Assembly (NCBI RefSeq): GCF_031127815.1
Contig: NZ_JARXHY010000002.1
Location: 372,001 to 436,000, forward strand
Reading direction: 5' to 3'
DNA from: Pelagicoccus sp. SDUM812003
GTDB lineage: Bacteria; Verrucomicrobiota; Verrucomicrobiia; Opitutales; Opitutaceae
DNA length: 64,000 nt
The notes below the pieces were generated by a model, which was given only the letters and a program-made list of their open reading frames with translations, was not told the DNA's origin and did not search any database. This document shows positions 38,985 through 48,382 of the stretch, in pieces. The translations under genes and the position numbers were made by a program. Numbering within the stretch: the first letter of the stretch is position 1; every line of letters starts with the position of its first letter.

Positions 38985-40655
38985 ATGAAACCCTGTTGGA
39001 AAATCAACACCCTTTCCCTTCTCGCTGCCCTCTTCGCCGCCGCGCCACTCAGCGCCTCCATACCCAGCGACGCCGAGCCGTCCGTCATCGTGGACACCTC
39101 CGTCGAACCGGTCGCTTCTGGCAAGTTTGAACCCACCTGGGAATCGCTCGCTCAATACGAAGTGCCCGAATGGTTTCGCGACGCCAAGTTCGGCATATGG
39201 GCCCATTGGGGACCGCAATGCGAGCCGGAGCGCGGCGACTGGTACGCCCGAAACATGTATTGCCAAGACCACTGGCAATACGATGAACACCTCGAGCAAT
39301 ACGGACACCCCTCCACTTTCGGCTTCAAGGATATCATCAACGAGTGGAAGGCCGAAAACTGGGACCCGGACAAGCTCATGGAGCTCTACCAGCGGGTGGG
39401 CGCCAAATACTTCTTCGCCCTCGCGAACCATCACGACAATCTCGACCTCTGGAACTCCAAGTACCAGCCCTGGAACTCCGTCAACATGGGCCCGAAGAAG
39501 GACCTCATCGCGGGTTGGGCCACCGCCGCTCGCGAACATGGCATGAAATTCGGCGTCAGCGTGCACGCCGCTCACGCTTGGGGATGGTATGAGACCGCTC
39601 AAGGAGCCGACCAAACCGGTCCGCTCGCCGGCGTGCCCTACGACGGCGATCTCACCAAGGAGGACGGCAAGGGAACCTGGTGGGAGGGCTATGACCCTCA
39701 GGACCTCTACGAGCAGCGCCATGAACCCGCCCCCGGTTTCGAAGAGCCCACCAGCATTTGGGGACGCTGGGAATGGGGCAACGGCCTCACCCCGCCCGAC
39801 CAGGACTTCTGCGACCGATTCTACAACCGAACCGTCGACCTGATAGACAGCTATCATCCGGACCTCATCTACTTCGACGACACCGCACTCCCGCTCTGGC
39901 CCGTCAGCGACGCCGGTCTCAAGCTAGCCGCTCACTTCTACAATCGCAGAAACCAATGGCGCGGCGACGATGGAGTCCTCTTTGGCAAAGTCCTCGATCC
40001 GGACCAGCGCCAATGCATGGTGTGGGACATCGAGCGTGGCCGCAGCCACAAGATCGAGCCCGAGCCCTGGCAGAGCGGCACTTGCCTAGGCGACTGGCAC
40101 TACAACAAAGGCGTGTACGAAAACAACGGATACAAGTCTGCCCGAACAATCGTGCATACTTTGGTCGATGTGGTGAGCAAAAACGGCAACCTGCTCCTGA
40201 GCGTTCCGCTGCGCGGCGACGGCGCCCCCGACGACGCCGAGATCGCCATCCTCGAAGGCATTGCCGCTTGGATGCAGATAAACCAAGAAGCGATTCACGG
40301 AACGCGTCCCTGGAAGGTCATGGGCGAAGGCCCCCAGATGGAGGCAACCGAAGCCGACGACCGCCCGAAGTTCAACGAGGACAAAGTGAAGCCCTTCACC
40401 GCCGAGGATGTGCGATTCACCACCAAAGGCGACACCCTGTACGCCACTCTCATGTCCGTGCCCAGCGTAGACATAAGCATCGAGTCGCTTGGGACCGCCG
40501 CGGGGCTCTACGATGGCGAGATCGGCCACGTCACCCTCCTCGGCAGCGATGAAGAACTCGCCTGGTCGCAGACCAGCAGAGCCCTCGTAATCGAAGCGCC
40601 AAAGAAGGTTCCCAGCGATATCGCAATCGTATTCAAAATATCACCACGCGACTAG
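38985..40655 (+). CDS. Secreted alpha-L-fucosidase, GH29
   Basis: 556 residues with a signal peptide (LSLLAALFAAAPLSAS). The GH29 barrel is seen in WFRDAKFGIWAHWGPQCEPERGDWYAR, ALANHHDNLDLWNSKYQPW, and the nucleophile strand LIYFDDTALP (D298 by position). It removes alpha-linked fucose by a retaining mechanism. A C-terminal beta-sandwich (from ~residue 440: FTAEDVRFTTKGDTLYATLM) is typical of the family. The group with the FGIWAHWGPQ form is common in Bacteroidota and Verrucomicrobiota. A paralogue with the same layout is at 61956. First gene of the glycan locus. Confidence 0.92.
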   Translation: MKPCWKINTLSLLAALFAAAPLSASIPSDAEPSVIVDTSVEPVASGKFEPTWESLAQYEVPEWFRDAKFGIWAHWGPQCEPERGDWYARNMYCQDHWQYDEHLEQYGHPSTFGFKDIINEWKAENWDPDKLMELYQRVGAKYFFALANHHDNLDLWNSKYQPWNSVNMGPKKDLIAGWATAAREHGMKFGVSVHAAHAWGWYETAQGADQTGPLAGVPYDGDLTKEDGKGTWWEGYDPQDLYEQRHEPAPGFEEPTSIWGRWEWGNGLTPPDQDFCDRFYNRTVDLIDSYHPDLIYFDDTALPLWPVSDAGLKLAAHFYNRRNQWRGDDGVLFGKVLDPDQRQCMVWDIERGRSHKIEPEPWQSGTCLGDWHYNKGVYENNGYKSARTIVHTLVDVVSKNGNLLLSVPLRGDGAPDDAEIAILEGIAAWMQINQEAIHGTRPWKVMGEGPQMEATEADDRPKFNEDKVKPFTAEDVRFTTKGDTLYATLMSVPSVDISIESLGTAAGLYDGEIGHVTLLGSDEELAWSQTSRALVIEAPKKVPSDIAIVFKISPRD

Positions 40656-40754
40656 CTTTTCGTGGATTGTTTGCCCTCTAATGAGCAACTCCCCTTTCGG
40701 ATACACTCCGGCATCGCTTCCCCATACTCGTCTCAAGCTCTCCCTTGAAACGGC

Positions 40755-42767
40755 ATGAAAACACATTTCCAGTCTATCCGTCCCCTCGCTCTCAGCCTCA
40801 CCCTCGCCGCTTCCGCCCTGACGCAGGCAAAAGAGATCTCCCTGGCCTCGCCTGATGGTCGATTGCTCGTCGTCGTGAGCGACACCGACGGCTTGAAATA
40901 CCGCGTCGAGATGGACGGCCAGCCGCTGCTCGCCGAGTCCCAGCTCGGTCTCGCATTCGCCGACGGCCTCACCATCGGCTCGACCTCCCAAATCACCGGC
41001 ACCCGCCGCCAAAGCCACAACGGCTTCTGGGAAAACCGCTACGGAGCAAGCCGTGTCGTTCCGGACAACTGGTGCGAACTGAAGCTCGAATTTACCGAAA
41101 CCAACGACAGCACAGACCGTCCCTTCGGCCTCACCGTCCGCGCCTACGACAACGGTGTAGCCTTCCGCTACGACCTACCGGAGAGCTTCTCCGACAGCGA
41201 GTTCATCCTCAACCAGGAGCTCACCGAGTTCCGTTTCCCCGCCGACTACCGCTGCTGGGCCGGTGGCGAACATTCGTCCGCCGAGAACCAGTATCCAGAG
41301 ACCACTCTGAGCGCCATCCCCACCCAAAACAACAAGGGCGGCCCCTACCATGGCGTATTGCCGCTGCTGGTCGAGACACCCTCTGCCTACGTCGCCATCG
41401 CCGAGTCCGACCTTCTCGACTGGGCCGGCATGCTGATTTCCGGCACCGGCGAAACCGCTGCCAAAGTCACGCTCGCCCAACGCCACGACGGCCGCGGGGC
41501 CGTCGTCGGCCCAGGCCCGATGCAAAGCCCCTGGCGCGCACTCCTCGTCGCCCGCAACGCCTCCGAGCTGCTGACCAACGATCTCGTCGCCACGCTTGCC
41601 ACCCCCTCACGCGTCGACGACGAGTCCTGGAACAAGCCCGGCGTCTCAGCCTGGGACACTTGGTGGACCGGCGTGAATCCCACCCAGCCGGAAAACACCG
41701 GCGTCTACTCCCGCGGCGACAACCGCTCGCACAAGGAGTACATCGATTTCGCCGCCGAGATGGGTTTCCGCTACCAGCTCATGGACTGGTTTTGGTACGA
41801 GCACATGACCATCTGGGACAAGGGACTGAACTCGGAGCCAAACGCCGCTTCCGGCGACTTCACCCAGGAGCTCCCTCATATCGACGTACCCGAGCTCGTC
41901 TCCTACGCCAGCGAGCGCGACGTCGACCTCTGGATCTGGGCCCACTCGCTCGACATCAAAACCTTCGGCATGGAACGCGCCCTCGAACACTTCGCCGACC
42001 TCGGCGTTGTCGGCATCAAGGTGGACTTCTTCGGCAGCGATTCACAGGAAACCGTGCAGTGGATCGTGGAGCTGCTCGAGCGCTCCGCCCGCCACCACCT
42101 GATGGTCGACCTCCAAGGCGTTTACAAGCCAACCGGACTCGCCCGCACCTATCCCAACTATCTCACCCAGGAAGGCGTATTGGGGAATGAATACAACAAG
42201 CTCGGCGGCAACCAATGCGATCCGCTCCACACCATCACCCTACCTTTCACCCGCGGCCTGCTTGGCCCGATGGACTTCACGCCCGGCGGCTTCCTCAATC
42301 GCACCCCGCCCGAGTTCGAAATCACCCACCCCGCTCAGGTCATGGGCTCCCGAGCTCGTCAACTGGCCATGACAGTCATCTACCTAAGCCCATTTCAGGT
42401 CCTCTGCGACAGCCCCGCCAACTACCGGGATCAACCAGGCGTCGACTTCTTTCGCGACTTGCCCACCGTCTGGGACGAGACCGTCATCCTCTCCGCCGAA
42501 GTCGCCGGACACGTCGTCATCGCCCGCCGCTCCGGCAGCCAGTGGCGTCTCGCCGCCATGAACGGCGAAGAGCCAATGACCCTCAAGGTGCCCTTGACCT
42601 TCCTAGGCGAAGGCGAGTGGTCGCTCAAAGCCTTCGCCGACAAGCCCGAATCGGGAGAGCAGCCTGAATCGATTTCGGAATCCACCCGAACCGTTGAAGC
42701 GATCGACACACTGACCCTCTCCCTGTCACCAGCCGGTGGATACGCCTCCATCCTAACCCAACCGTAA
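40755..42767 (+). CDS. Secreted glycoside hydrolase family 97
   Basis: 670 residues with signal peptide (LALSLTLAASALTQA). GH97 has an N-terminal beta-super-sandwich, a (beta/alpha)8 barrel and a C-terminal beta-domain, and all are apparent: the barrel starts near SAWDTWWTG, LMDWFWYEHMTIWD follows, then VVGIKVDFFGSD and YLTQEGVLGNEYNK. D424 in KVDFF takes the nucleophile position of retaining GH97 enzymes such as BT1871, with E473 as the acid/base candidate; inverting members have Glu there. So a retaining alpha-galactosidase-type activity is predicted. Calcium-binding Glu residues are expected but not traced. It follows GH29 by 99 bp. Confidence 0.9.
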   Translation: MKTHFQSIRPLALSLTLAASALTQAKEISLASPDGRLLVVVSDTDGLKYRVEMDGQPLLAESQLGLAFADGLTIGSTSQITGTRRQSHNGFWENRYGASRVVPDNWCELKLEFTETNDSTDRPFGLTVRAYDNGVAFRYDLPESFSDSEFILNQELTEFRFPADYRCWAGGEHSSAENQYPETTLSAIPTQNNKGGPYHGVLPLLVETPSAYVAIAESDLLDWAGMLISGTGETAAKVTLAQRHDGRGAVVGPGPMQSPWRALLVARNASELLTNDLVATLATPSRVDDESWNKPGVSAWDTWWTGVNPTQPENTGVYSRGDNRSHKEYIDFAAEMGFRYQLMDWFWYEHMTIWDKGLNSEPNAASGDFTQELPHIDVPELVSYASERDVDLWIWAHSLDIKTFGMERALEHFADLGVVGIKVDFFGSDSQETVQWIVELLERSARHHLMVDLQGVYKPTGLARTYPNYLTQEGVLGNEYNKLGGNQCDPLHTITLPFTRGLLGPMDFTPGGFLNRTPPEFEITHPAQVMGSRARQLAMTVIYLSPFQVLCDSPANYRDQPGVDFFRDLPTVWDETVILSAEVAGHVVIARRSGSQWRLAAMNGEEPMTLKVPLTFLGEGEWSLKAFADKPESGEQPESISESTRTVEAIDTLTLSLSPAGGYASILTQP

Positions 42768-42774
42768 CGAATAT

Positions 42775-42848
42775 GCCCACCGATTTCTCAGATTAACTCA
42801 GATAAGAAACACACACTGGATCTGCGCCTATTTGCGATATCTGTGGGC
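42775..42848. repeat. Dispersed inverted-repeat element, copy 2
   Basis: Ends GCCCAC / GTGGGC with arms CACCGATTTCTCAGATTAAC and, on the other strand, CACAGATATCGCAAATAGG. It fills the gap between the GH97 and esterase genes. Confidence 0.6.
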
Positions 42849-42897
42849 CAAACTCCTCTGCATCCCCCCTCCTTAACCTTTCAAGACACCGACAATC

Positions 42898-44823
42898 ATG
42901 AGAATCCCAATACGCACCCTCGCAGCCGCTCTCTGCGCCAGCGCAGCCCTCGCGCATGCTGACGTAATACCGGCTTCCCTCTTCCGCGACCATGCCGTGC
43001 TGCAGCAAGGCATGCCCATCCCCGTCTGGGGCGCCGCAGACGATGGCGAAAAGGTCTCCGTCACCCTCGACGGAAAAACCGTTTCGACCGTTGCCAAAGA
43101 CGGCAAGTGGAGCGTCAAACTCGACCCGATGACTGCCGGTGGTCCCTACACCCTCACCATCAAGGGCAACAACGAGATCACGCTTTCCGACATCCTCATC
43201 GGCGAAGTCTGGGTCTGCAGCGGCCAATCCAACATGGAACGCCAGCTGGGCCTACGCGATTGGCAGCAGCCAATCAAGAACTGGGAAGCCGAGGCCGCTT
43301 CCGCCAATTTTCCTCAAATCCGCCACTTCGGCACCGCCCAAACCCTCGCCCTCGAACCACAGGAATTCGTCGATGGCGAGTGGCTCGTCTGCTCGCCCGA
43401 AACCGCCCCTCAGTTCACCGCGGTCGGCTTCTTCTTCGGTCGCGCCTTGCATCAAGCCCGCGGCGTACCCATAGGGCTGATACACAGTTCCTGGGGTGGC
43501 ACGCCTGCCGAAGCTTGGACCAGCCCCGATGGCATTAAGCGCCTTCCTCAGCTCGCCGACACGATCAAACGCCTCGAGTGGATCCAAAAGGATCCCGAAG
43601 CCGCCCGGGCGGAATACCATCGCGACCTCGAGCGCTGGTTCGCGGAAAACGACTCCGGCACCGCCGCCAAGCCCGCTTGGAATGGCGAGTCGCTCGACAC
43701 GGAAACATGGTCAACCATGAACCTGCCCGTCATGTGGGAAAACGCCGGCCTGCCCAACTACAATGGCATCGTCTGGTTCCGCCGCGAAATCGACGTCCCT
43801 GCCGCATGGACCGACCAAGAGGTCGACCTTCACCTCGGCGCCATCGACGACGTCGACACCACCTGGGTCAACGGTCGCTTTGTCGGCGGAGACACCACTT
43901 GGAACAAGTCGCGCGTCTACCGCATACCCGCAGATACACTGAAAGCCGGTCGCAACTCCATTGCCGTTCGCGTGCTCGACACCGGAGGAGGCGGCGGCAT
44001 CTGGGGCGGCGATGCCATGCAGCTCGTTCGTTCCGACGATCCCTCCCAGGCGATCGCCCTCGACGGCGAGTGGCGCTACCGCACCTCAGAGCTTTCGCAG
44101 AACGCCCCTTATCCTCCCACCGATCCTTCGATGGGTTCCGGCACCCCGACCGTGCTTCACAACGGTATGATCGCTCCCCTGCAGCCCTACGCCATTCGCG
44201 GCACCATCTGGTACCAAGGCGAAGCCAACGCCCCCCAATCCGACTTCTATCGCGAGCTCTTTCCCAACATGGTGGAAGACTGGCGCCGCGGTTGGGACCA
44301 AGGCGACTTCCCCTTCCTCTACGTACAGATCGCTCCCTTCAAGGAGATGCCGCCGGAAATCCGCGAAGCTCAGCGCCTCTCGCTGGATCGCATCCCCAAT
44401 TCCGCCATGGCCGTCACCCTCGACGTCGGCGACGCCGACGACATCCATCCGACCGACAAGCGTCCGGTCGGCGAACGCCTCGCCCTCGCTGCCCGCGCCC
44501 TCGCCTATGGAGAAAAACTGGAATACTCCGGACCGCTCTACCAGTCGTTCAAAGCCAAAGGCAAACGCGCCGTGCTTCGCTTCAGTCACCTCGGAGGCGG
44601 ACTCGTAGCCAAGAACGGCCCGCTGATCGGCTTCACCATCGCCGGACCCGACAACGTCTTCCACCCGGCCCAAGCTAAGATCGTAGGCAAGACCGTTGTA
44701 GTCACCTCAGACGAAGTCTCCGCTCCCACCGCTGTCCGCTACGCCTGGGCCAACGTCCCCGAAGGAAACCTCTACAACGAAGCCGGCCTCCCCGCCTCCC
44801 CCTTCGCCACCGACTCGGAATAG
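42898..44823 (+). CDS. Secreted SGNH acetylesterase (sialate O-acetylesterase type)
   Basis: 641 residues with a signal peptide (LAAALCASAALAHA). The esterase domain is split: block I VCSGQSNMERQL with S111, block with HSSWGGTPAEAW, block RGTIWYQGEANAPQS, and the C-terminal DDIHPTDK with D514 and H517. A beta-galactosidase-like jelly roll sits in the middle (WFRREIDVPAAWTDQEVDLHLGAIDDVDTTWVNGRFVG), as in sialate O-acetylesterases and rhamnogalacturonan/xylan acetylesterases. Here sialic acid is unlikely and deacetylation of plant glycans fits better (inference). Confidence 0.9.
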   Translation: MRIPIRTLAAALCASAALAHADVIPASLFRDHAVLQQGMPIPVWGAADDGEKVSVTLDGKTVSTVAKDGKWSVKLDPMTAGGPYTLTIKGNNEITLSDILIGEVWVCSGQSNMERQLGLRDWQQPIKNWEAEAASANFPQIRHFGTAQTLALEPQEFVDGEWLVCSPETAPQFTAVGFFFGRALHQARGVPIGLIHSSWGGTPAEAWTSPDGIKRLPQLADTIKRLEWIQKDPEAARAEYHRDLERWFAENDSGTAAKPAWNGESLDTETWSTMNLPVMWENAGLPNYNGIVWFRREIDVPAAWTDQEVDLHLGAIDDVDTTWVNGRFVGGDTTWNKSRVYRIPADTLKAGRNSIAVRVLDTGGGGGIWGGDAMQLVRSDDPSQAIALDGEWRYRTSELSQNAPYPPTDPSMGSGTPTVLHNGMIAPLQPYAIRGTIWYQGEANAPQSDFYRELFPNMVEDWRRGWDQGDFPFLYVQIAPFKEMPPEIREAQRLSLDRIPNSAMAVTLDVGDADDIHPTDKRPVGERLALAARALAYGEKLEYSGPLYQSFKAKGKRAVLRFSHLGGGLVAKNGPLIGFTIAGPDNVFHPAQAKIVGKTVVVTSDEVSAPTAVRYAWANVPEGNLYNEAGLPASPFATDSE

Positions 44824-44860
44824 CGCGACGTAGGTTACAAGCAACCCAAGCTATACAGAA

Positions 44861-46903
44861 ATGAAACTGAGCGCTCTCGCCATTCTCATTGGAACCCTCC
44901 TCCTCGCCATCGCGTCGAGCGGCAACGCCCAGACGCTCTACGTCGGTGCTAACTATCACCCTCACGACGACAAGCGCAGAGATAAGATCCGGAGCGACAT
45001 CCAGCTCATGAAGGACGCTGGCTTCACCATCGTCCGCATGGGCCACCTCGCCTGGGACAGCTACGAACCGGCGGACGGCCAGTTCGACTTCGAATGGTTT
45101 GATTTCGTCATGAACGAAATGGCAAAAGCCGAGATTAAAGTCATCCTCGACATTCCCATCCGCCCCGCGCCCATTTGGCTTCACCACAAACACCCTTCCA
45201 TCAGCCTCGTGGACCAGAACGGGAATACGAAGTACCCAAACCACCGATACATGGAGGACGCCGGAGATCCGGCATTTCAGAAGTACGCCCTGCGCTTCAC
45301 GGACGCGCTCACCAAACGCTATGGCGTGCACCCCGCTCTGCTCGCCTTCGGGATCGACAACGAATCAGGCGACGGCCCGATCTCCTACTCAGAAGGAGTC
45401 AGACAAAGATTCATCGCATGGACGAAAAACAAGTACCCCGATCTCGATGCCTTGAACGAAGCCTGGGCCACGCAACGCTGGTCTCAACGGATCAACGACT
45501 ACCAAGCGATCGGGCTTCCGGTAGAGGTCCAGCCCAACGACGTGCCCGAGAAGATGCTCGATTTCCGGCGTTTCATTTCCGACGAGATCAACCAGTTGCT
45601 CATCGACGTCATGGATATCGCCCATGCCAACGCGCCTCAGGCCCTGGCTACCACCAATGCCTGGTACTACAGCCCGCTAAAGTATATCGACTACTCGGAA
45701 ATCGCCTATTCCGGCAAGATGACGCGCCACGGCAACGGCTTCTATGCCGGCAACTCGCTGATCCAAAACGGCGGCATCCTCCACGCCGCATTTGGCATCG
45801 CTCGTATCCAGTTCGAGAGTACAAACCCGTTCTGGTGCGTCGAGTTCACCACGCACAGCGCCGTGCCGAACGCCATCCGAAAGTCCGCCTACACCTCCCT
45901 CATGCTCGGCAACCAGATGGTCTGCGGTTGGACCTGGCAAAGCCTCTGGGGCGGCCGAGAGCAATACCTCGAGGGCATGCTCGACTGGGATGGCGTCCCG
46001 AATCGCAAGTACTACGAATACAAACAGATCGCCGCCGAGTTCAAAAAGATCGAAAAGTACCTCCCCTACCAGCCAAAGGCCGAGATCGGCCTCGCCTTCT
46101 CCTTTCCCAGCCAAATCGCCAGCGCCCACTACTCGGAGCGTCACGACGGTCAACTATACGCCTGCTTCGAAACGCTCTTTAAGCGAAATATCGACTCGCG
46201 AGTCCTCGATATCAACAAGAGCCAGCTCGATTACAAACTGTTGATGGTTCCCGGAGTCGCCGTCATGGACGAGGCCACCGCCTCGAAGATCCGCGACTAC
46301 GTCCAAGCGGGCGGCACCGTCGTCATGACCAGCGACTCCGCTTTCGTGAACGAACACGGTCAAGTCTTCGCCACGACTCGCCCAGGCATGCTGAGCGACG
46401 TATTCGGAATTCGGATCGGAAACCACGAAGAGACCGAGCTGCTCAACGAGATCTCTCCTGAGAACAAGTCAGGCAAGCAAATCGAGCTGCGCTACAAGAA
46501 TGCCGCCTTCAACGCAAATACGCCACGCTTCGACGTCATCGATCTGCGAGGAGCTAAGGTACTCGCGTCCATCACCAGCCTCCACCATGACTACCCGATC
46601 ATCACCTCCCACAGCTACGGCAAAGGCAGAGCCATCTACGTCGGCACTGCTGCCAACGGAGCGCTGTTGGAACCGCTTTTGGACGATCTCATATCCGAGC
46701 TTGGAATCAAAAGAGGTCCCAAGGTTCCGGAGGGCGTCTTGGCCCGCCGAGTGGACGAGCAGCACACCCTCTACCTAAACATCAGCAACGAAGCAAAAAA
46801 GATCCAAACCGGAGCCAAGGCCAAAAGCCTCCTCTTCGACAAAACCTACACCAGCAGCTTCACCCTCGAGCCAAACGAGCCGGAGTTCATCGAAACCTAC
46901 TAG
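44861..46903 (+). CDS. Secreted GH42-type beta-galactosidase
   Basis: 680 residues with a signal peptide (ILIGTLLLAIASSGNA). Barrel start YVGANYHPHDDKRRDKIRSD, FTIVRMGHLAWDSYEP; acid/base E168 in FGIDNESGDG; nucleophile E328 in FWCVEFTTH; followed by the trimerisation/A-domain of GH42 (VVMTSDSAFVNEHG). The substrate loops differ from LacZ-like GH42 (for example the motif FWCVEF rather than FWVMEQ), so the aglycone preference could be for plant galactans. It starts 37 bp after the esterase stop, so the two are in one operon. Confidence 0.88.
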   Translation: MKLSALAILIGTLLLAIASSGNAQTLYVGANYHPHDDKRRDKIRSDIQLMKDAGFTIVRMGHLAWDSYEPADGQFDFEWFDFVMNEMAKAEIKVILDIPIRPAPIWLHHKHPSISLVDQNGNTKYPNHRYMEDAGDPAFQKYALRFTDALTKRYGVHPALLAFGIDNESGDGPISYSEGVRQRFIAWTKNKYPDLDALNEAWATQRWSQRINDYQAIGLPVEVQPNDVPEKMLDFRRFISDEINQLLIDVMDIAHANAPQALATTNAWYYSPLKYIDYSEIAYSGKMTRHGNGFYAGNSLIQNGGILHAAFGIARIQFESTNPFWCVEFTTHSAVPNAIRKSAYTSLMLGNQMVCGWTWQSLWGGREQYLEGMLDWDGVPNRKYYEYKQIAAEFKKIEKYLPYQPKAEIGLAFSFPSQIASAHYSERHDGQLYACFETLFKRNIDSRVLDINKSQLDYKLLMVPGVAVMDEATASKIRDYVQAGGTVVMTSDSAFVNEHGQVFATTRPGMLSDVFGIRIGNHEETELLNEISPENKSGKQIELRYKNAAFNANTPRFDVIDLRGAKVLASITSLHHDYPIITSHSYGKGRAIYVGTAANGALLEPLLDDLISELGIKRGPKVPEGVLARRVDEQHTLYLNISNEAKKIQTGAKAKSLLFDKTYTSSFTLEPNEPEFIETY

Positions 46904-46957
46904 ACACGATTCGGCACGGCCCCTGATAGCGGGTCATTCGAACAACCACCAACTAGG

Positions 46958-47016
46958 ACCGCGAGGTACGCGAAGCAACGTCACCTAAACGTTGCGACCT
47001 TCGCGTTCTTTGCGGT
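46958..47016. repeat. Dispersed inverted-repeat element, copy 3
   Basis: Left arm ACCGCGAGGTACGCGAAGC and right arm, on the other strand, ACCGCAAAGAACGCGAAGGT share most positions across a short centre. Located between GH42 and GH62 genes. Confidence 0.65.
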
Positions 47017-47037
47017 TTCAATCCAATCATCCATTTC

Positions 47038-48144
47038 ATGAATACAAAACGATCCGTTCCCTTCTTCACTCGAATCGCCCTCGCAAGCGCGGCCCTATCC
47101 CTCGCCTCGCTGGCCCAAGCAGGCGACTCTTGCCACACTTCCTGCGAAGCCGTAACCTTCCGAGCTCCCCAGAGCTGGACCTCCACCGAGCCGATGGTCT
47201 TCCCCATCCCCGATGCCACACACCCGATCGTGTCCGTCAAGGATCCGACGATCGTGCGCCACGACGACCGCTGGCACCTGATCGCCACCACCGCCGATAC
47301 CAGCGGAGCCTGGGGCATGGCCTACTTCAGCTTCGAGACCTGGGCCGAGGCGGCCAACGCCAAGCCCTACTACTTCGATCAGAATCCTCACTTCGGCGGC
47401 TACAACTGCGCCCCCATGGCCTTCTATTTCGAGCCGCAAAAGAAGTGGTACCTGATCTTCCAATCGCCGCAGCCGCGCTACTCCACCACCGACGACATCA
47501 CCAATCCCGATAGCTGGACCGCCCCGCAGGACTTCTTCGAGGGCACGCCTAAGAGCGTCGTCGAAGGCTGGCTCGATTACTGGATCATCTGCGACGACAC
47601 CCACGCGTATATGTTTTTCCCCGACGACCACGGCCGCTTCTACCGCAGCCGCACCACAATCGAAAACTTCCCCAACGGCTTCGATGATCCCGTCGTCATC
47701 CTGCAGGAAGACAATCCCGGCGACCTCTTCGAAGGCAGCAGCGTCTACCGTCTCAAAGGAATGGATACCTACCTCTGCCTCGTCGAATGCGTCGCCCCAG
47801 GAAACCTCCGCTATTTCCGGGCCTTCACCGCCAACTCGCTTGACGGAGACTGGACGCCCATGCCAGACACCGACAACTGGGATAAGTCCTTCGCCGGCCC
47901 GACCAACGTCGTCACGGCCAGCGGAGATCCACTCTGGACCTCCCACATCAGCCACGGCGAAATGCTGCGCGAAGGCTACGACCAAAATCTGGTCCTCGAT
48001 CCGCAGAACATGATCTTCCTCTACCAAGGCATGGACCGTCACTCGCAGGAAAAGGAGTATTCACAACTTCCCTACCGGCTCGCCCTCATCCGCGCCAACA
48101 AGCCGCTGCAAACCAATCAGGAAAGCTGCTGCCCGCGCGACTAG
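47038..48144 (+). CDS. Secreted alpha-L-arabinofuranosidase, GH62
   Basis: 368 residues with signal peptide (IALASAALSLASLAQA). Five-bladed propeller of GH62, which releases arabinofuranose from arabinoxylan: SVKDPTIVRHDDRWH with D69, WLDYWIICDDTHAYMFFPDD with D186/D187 candidates, LFEGSSVYRL with E232, and SHGEMLREGYDQ near the end, all at the places expected from fungal and Streptomyces GH62. It is the least common glycosidase type in this locus and its presence points to arabinoxylan side chains. It ends the first rightward half of the locus. Confidence 0.92.
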   Translation: MNTKRSVPFFTRIALASAALSLASLAQAGDSCHTSCEAVTFRAPQSWTSTEPMVFPIPDATHPIVSVKDPTIVRHDDRWHLIATTADTSGAWGMAYFSFETWAEAANAKPYYFDQNPHFGGYNCAPMAFYFEPQKKWYLIFQSPQPRYSTTDDITNPDSWTAPQDFFEGTPKSVVEGWLDYWIICDDTHAYMFFPDDHGRFYRSRTTIENFPNGFDDPVVILQEDNPGDLFEGSSVYRLKGMDTYLCLVECVAPGNLRYFRAFTANSLDGDWTPMPDTDNWDKSFAGPTNVVTASGDPLWTSHISHGEMLREGYDQNLVLDPQNMIFLYQGMDRHSQEKEYSQLPYRLALIRANKPLQTNQESCCPRD

Positions 48145-48235
48145 TTTGGCGTACGCTAACTTCCTTTCTTAATTGAAGTAGGAATGAAAAACGTCCCCGG
48201 AAGTGGCGTTCCAATCTTTTGATTGTCGAAAGGGT

Positions 48236-48263
48236 GGAGCGGGACCTCCGGGCACGCTCTTTA
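48236..48263. repeat. Short palindromic repeat, copy B
   Basis: A 28-nt sequence with GAGCG / CGCTC arms around GGACCTCCGGG, matching copy A at 2494-2520 in about 25 of 27 positions. It lies between GH62 and the kinase, both of which converge on it. Confidence 0.5.
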
Positions 48264-48382
48264 TTCGGTAGAGTCCAGAGATGACACCTCTCTCGCTTGT
48301 CCCCCTCCCGAAAGGTGGAGGCCAAGCTGCCCAACGACCATACCCTCGAATTCGGTCTGCCTTGTGCGATTTGCGCCGCAAG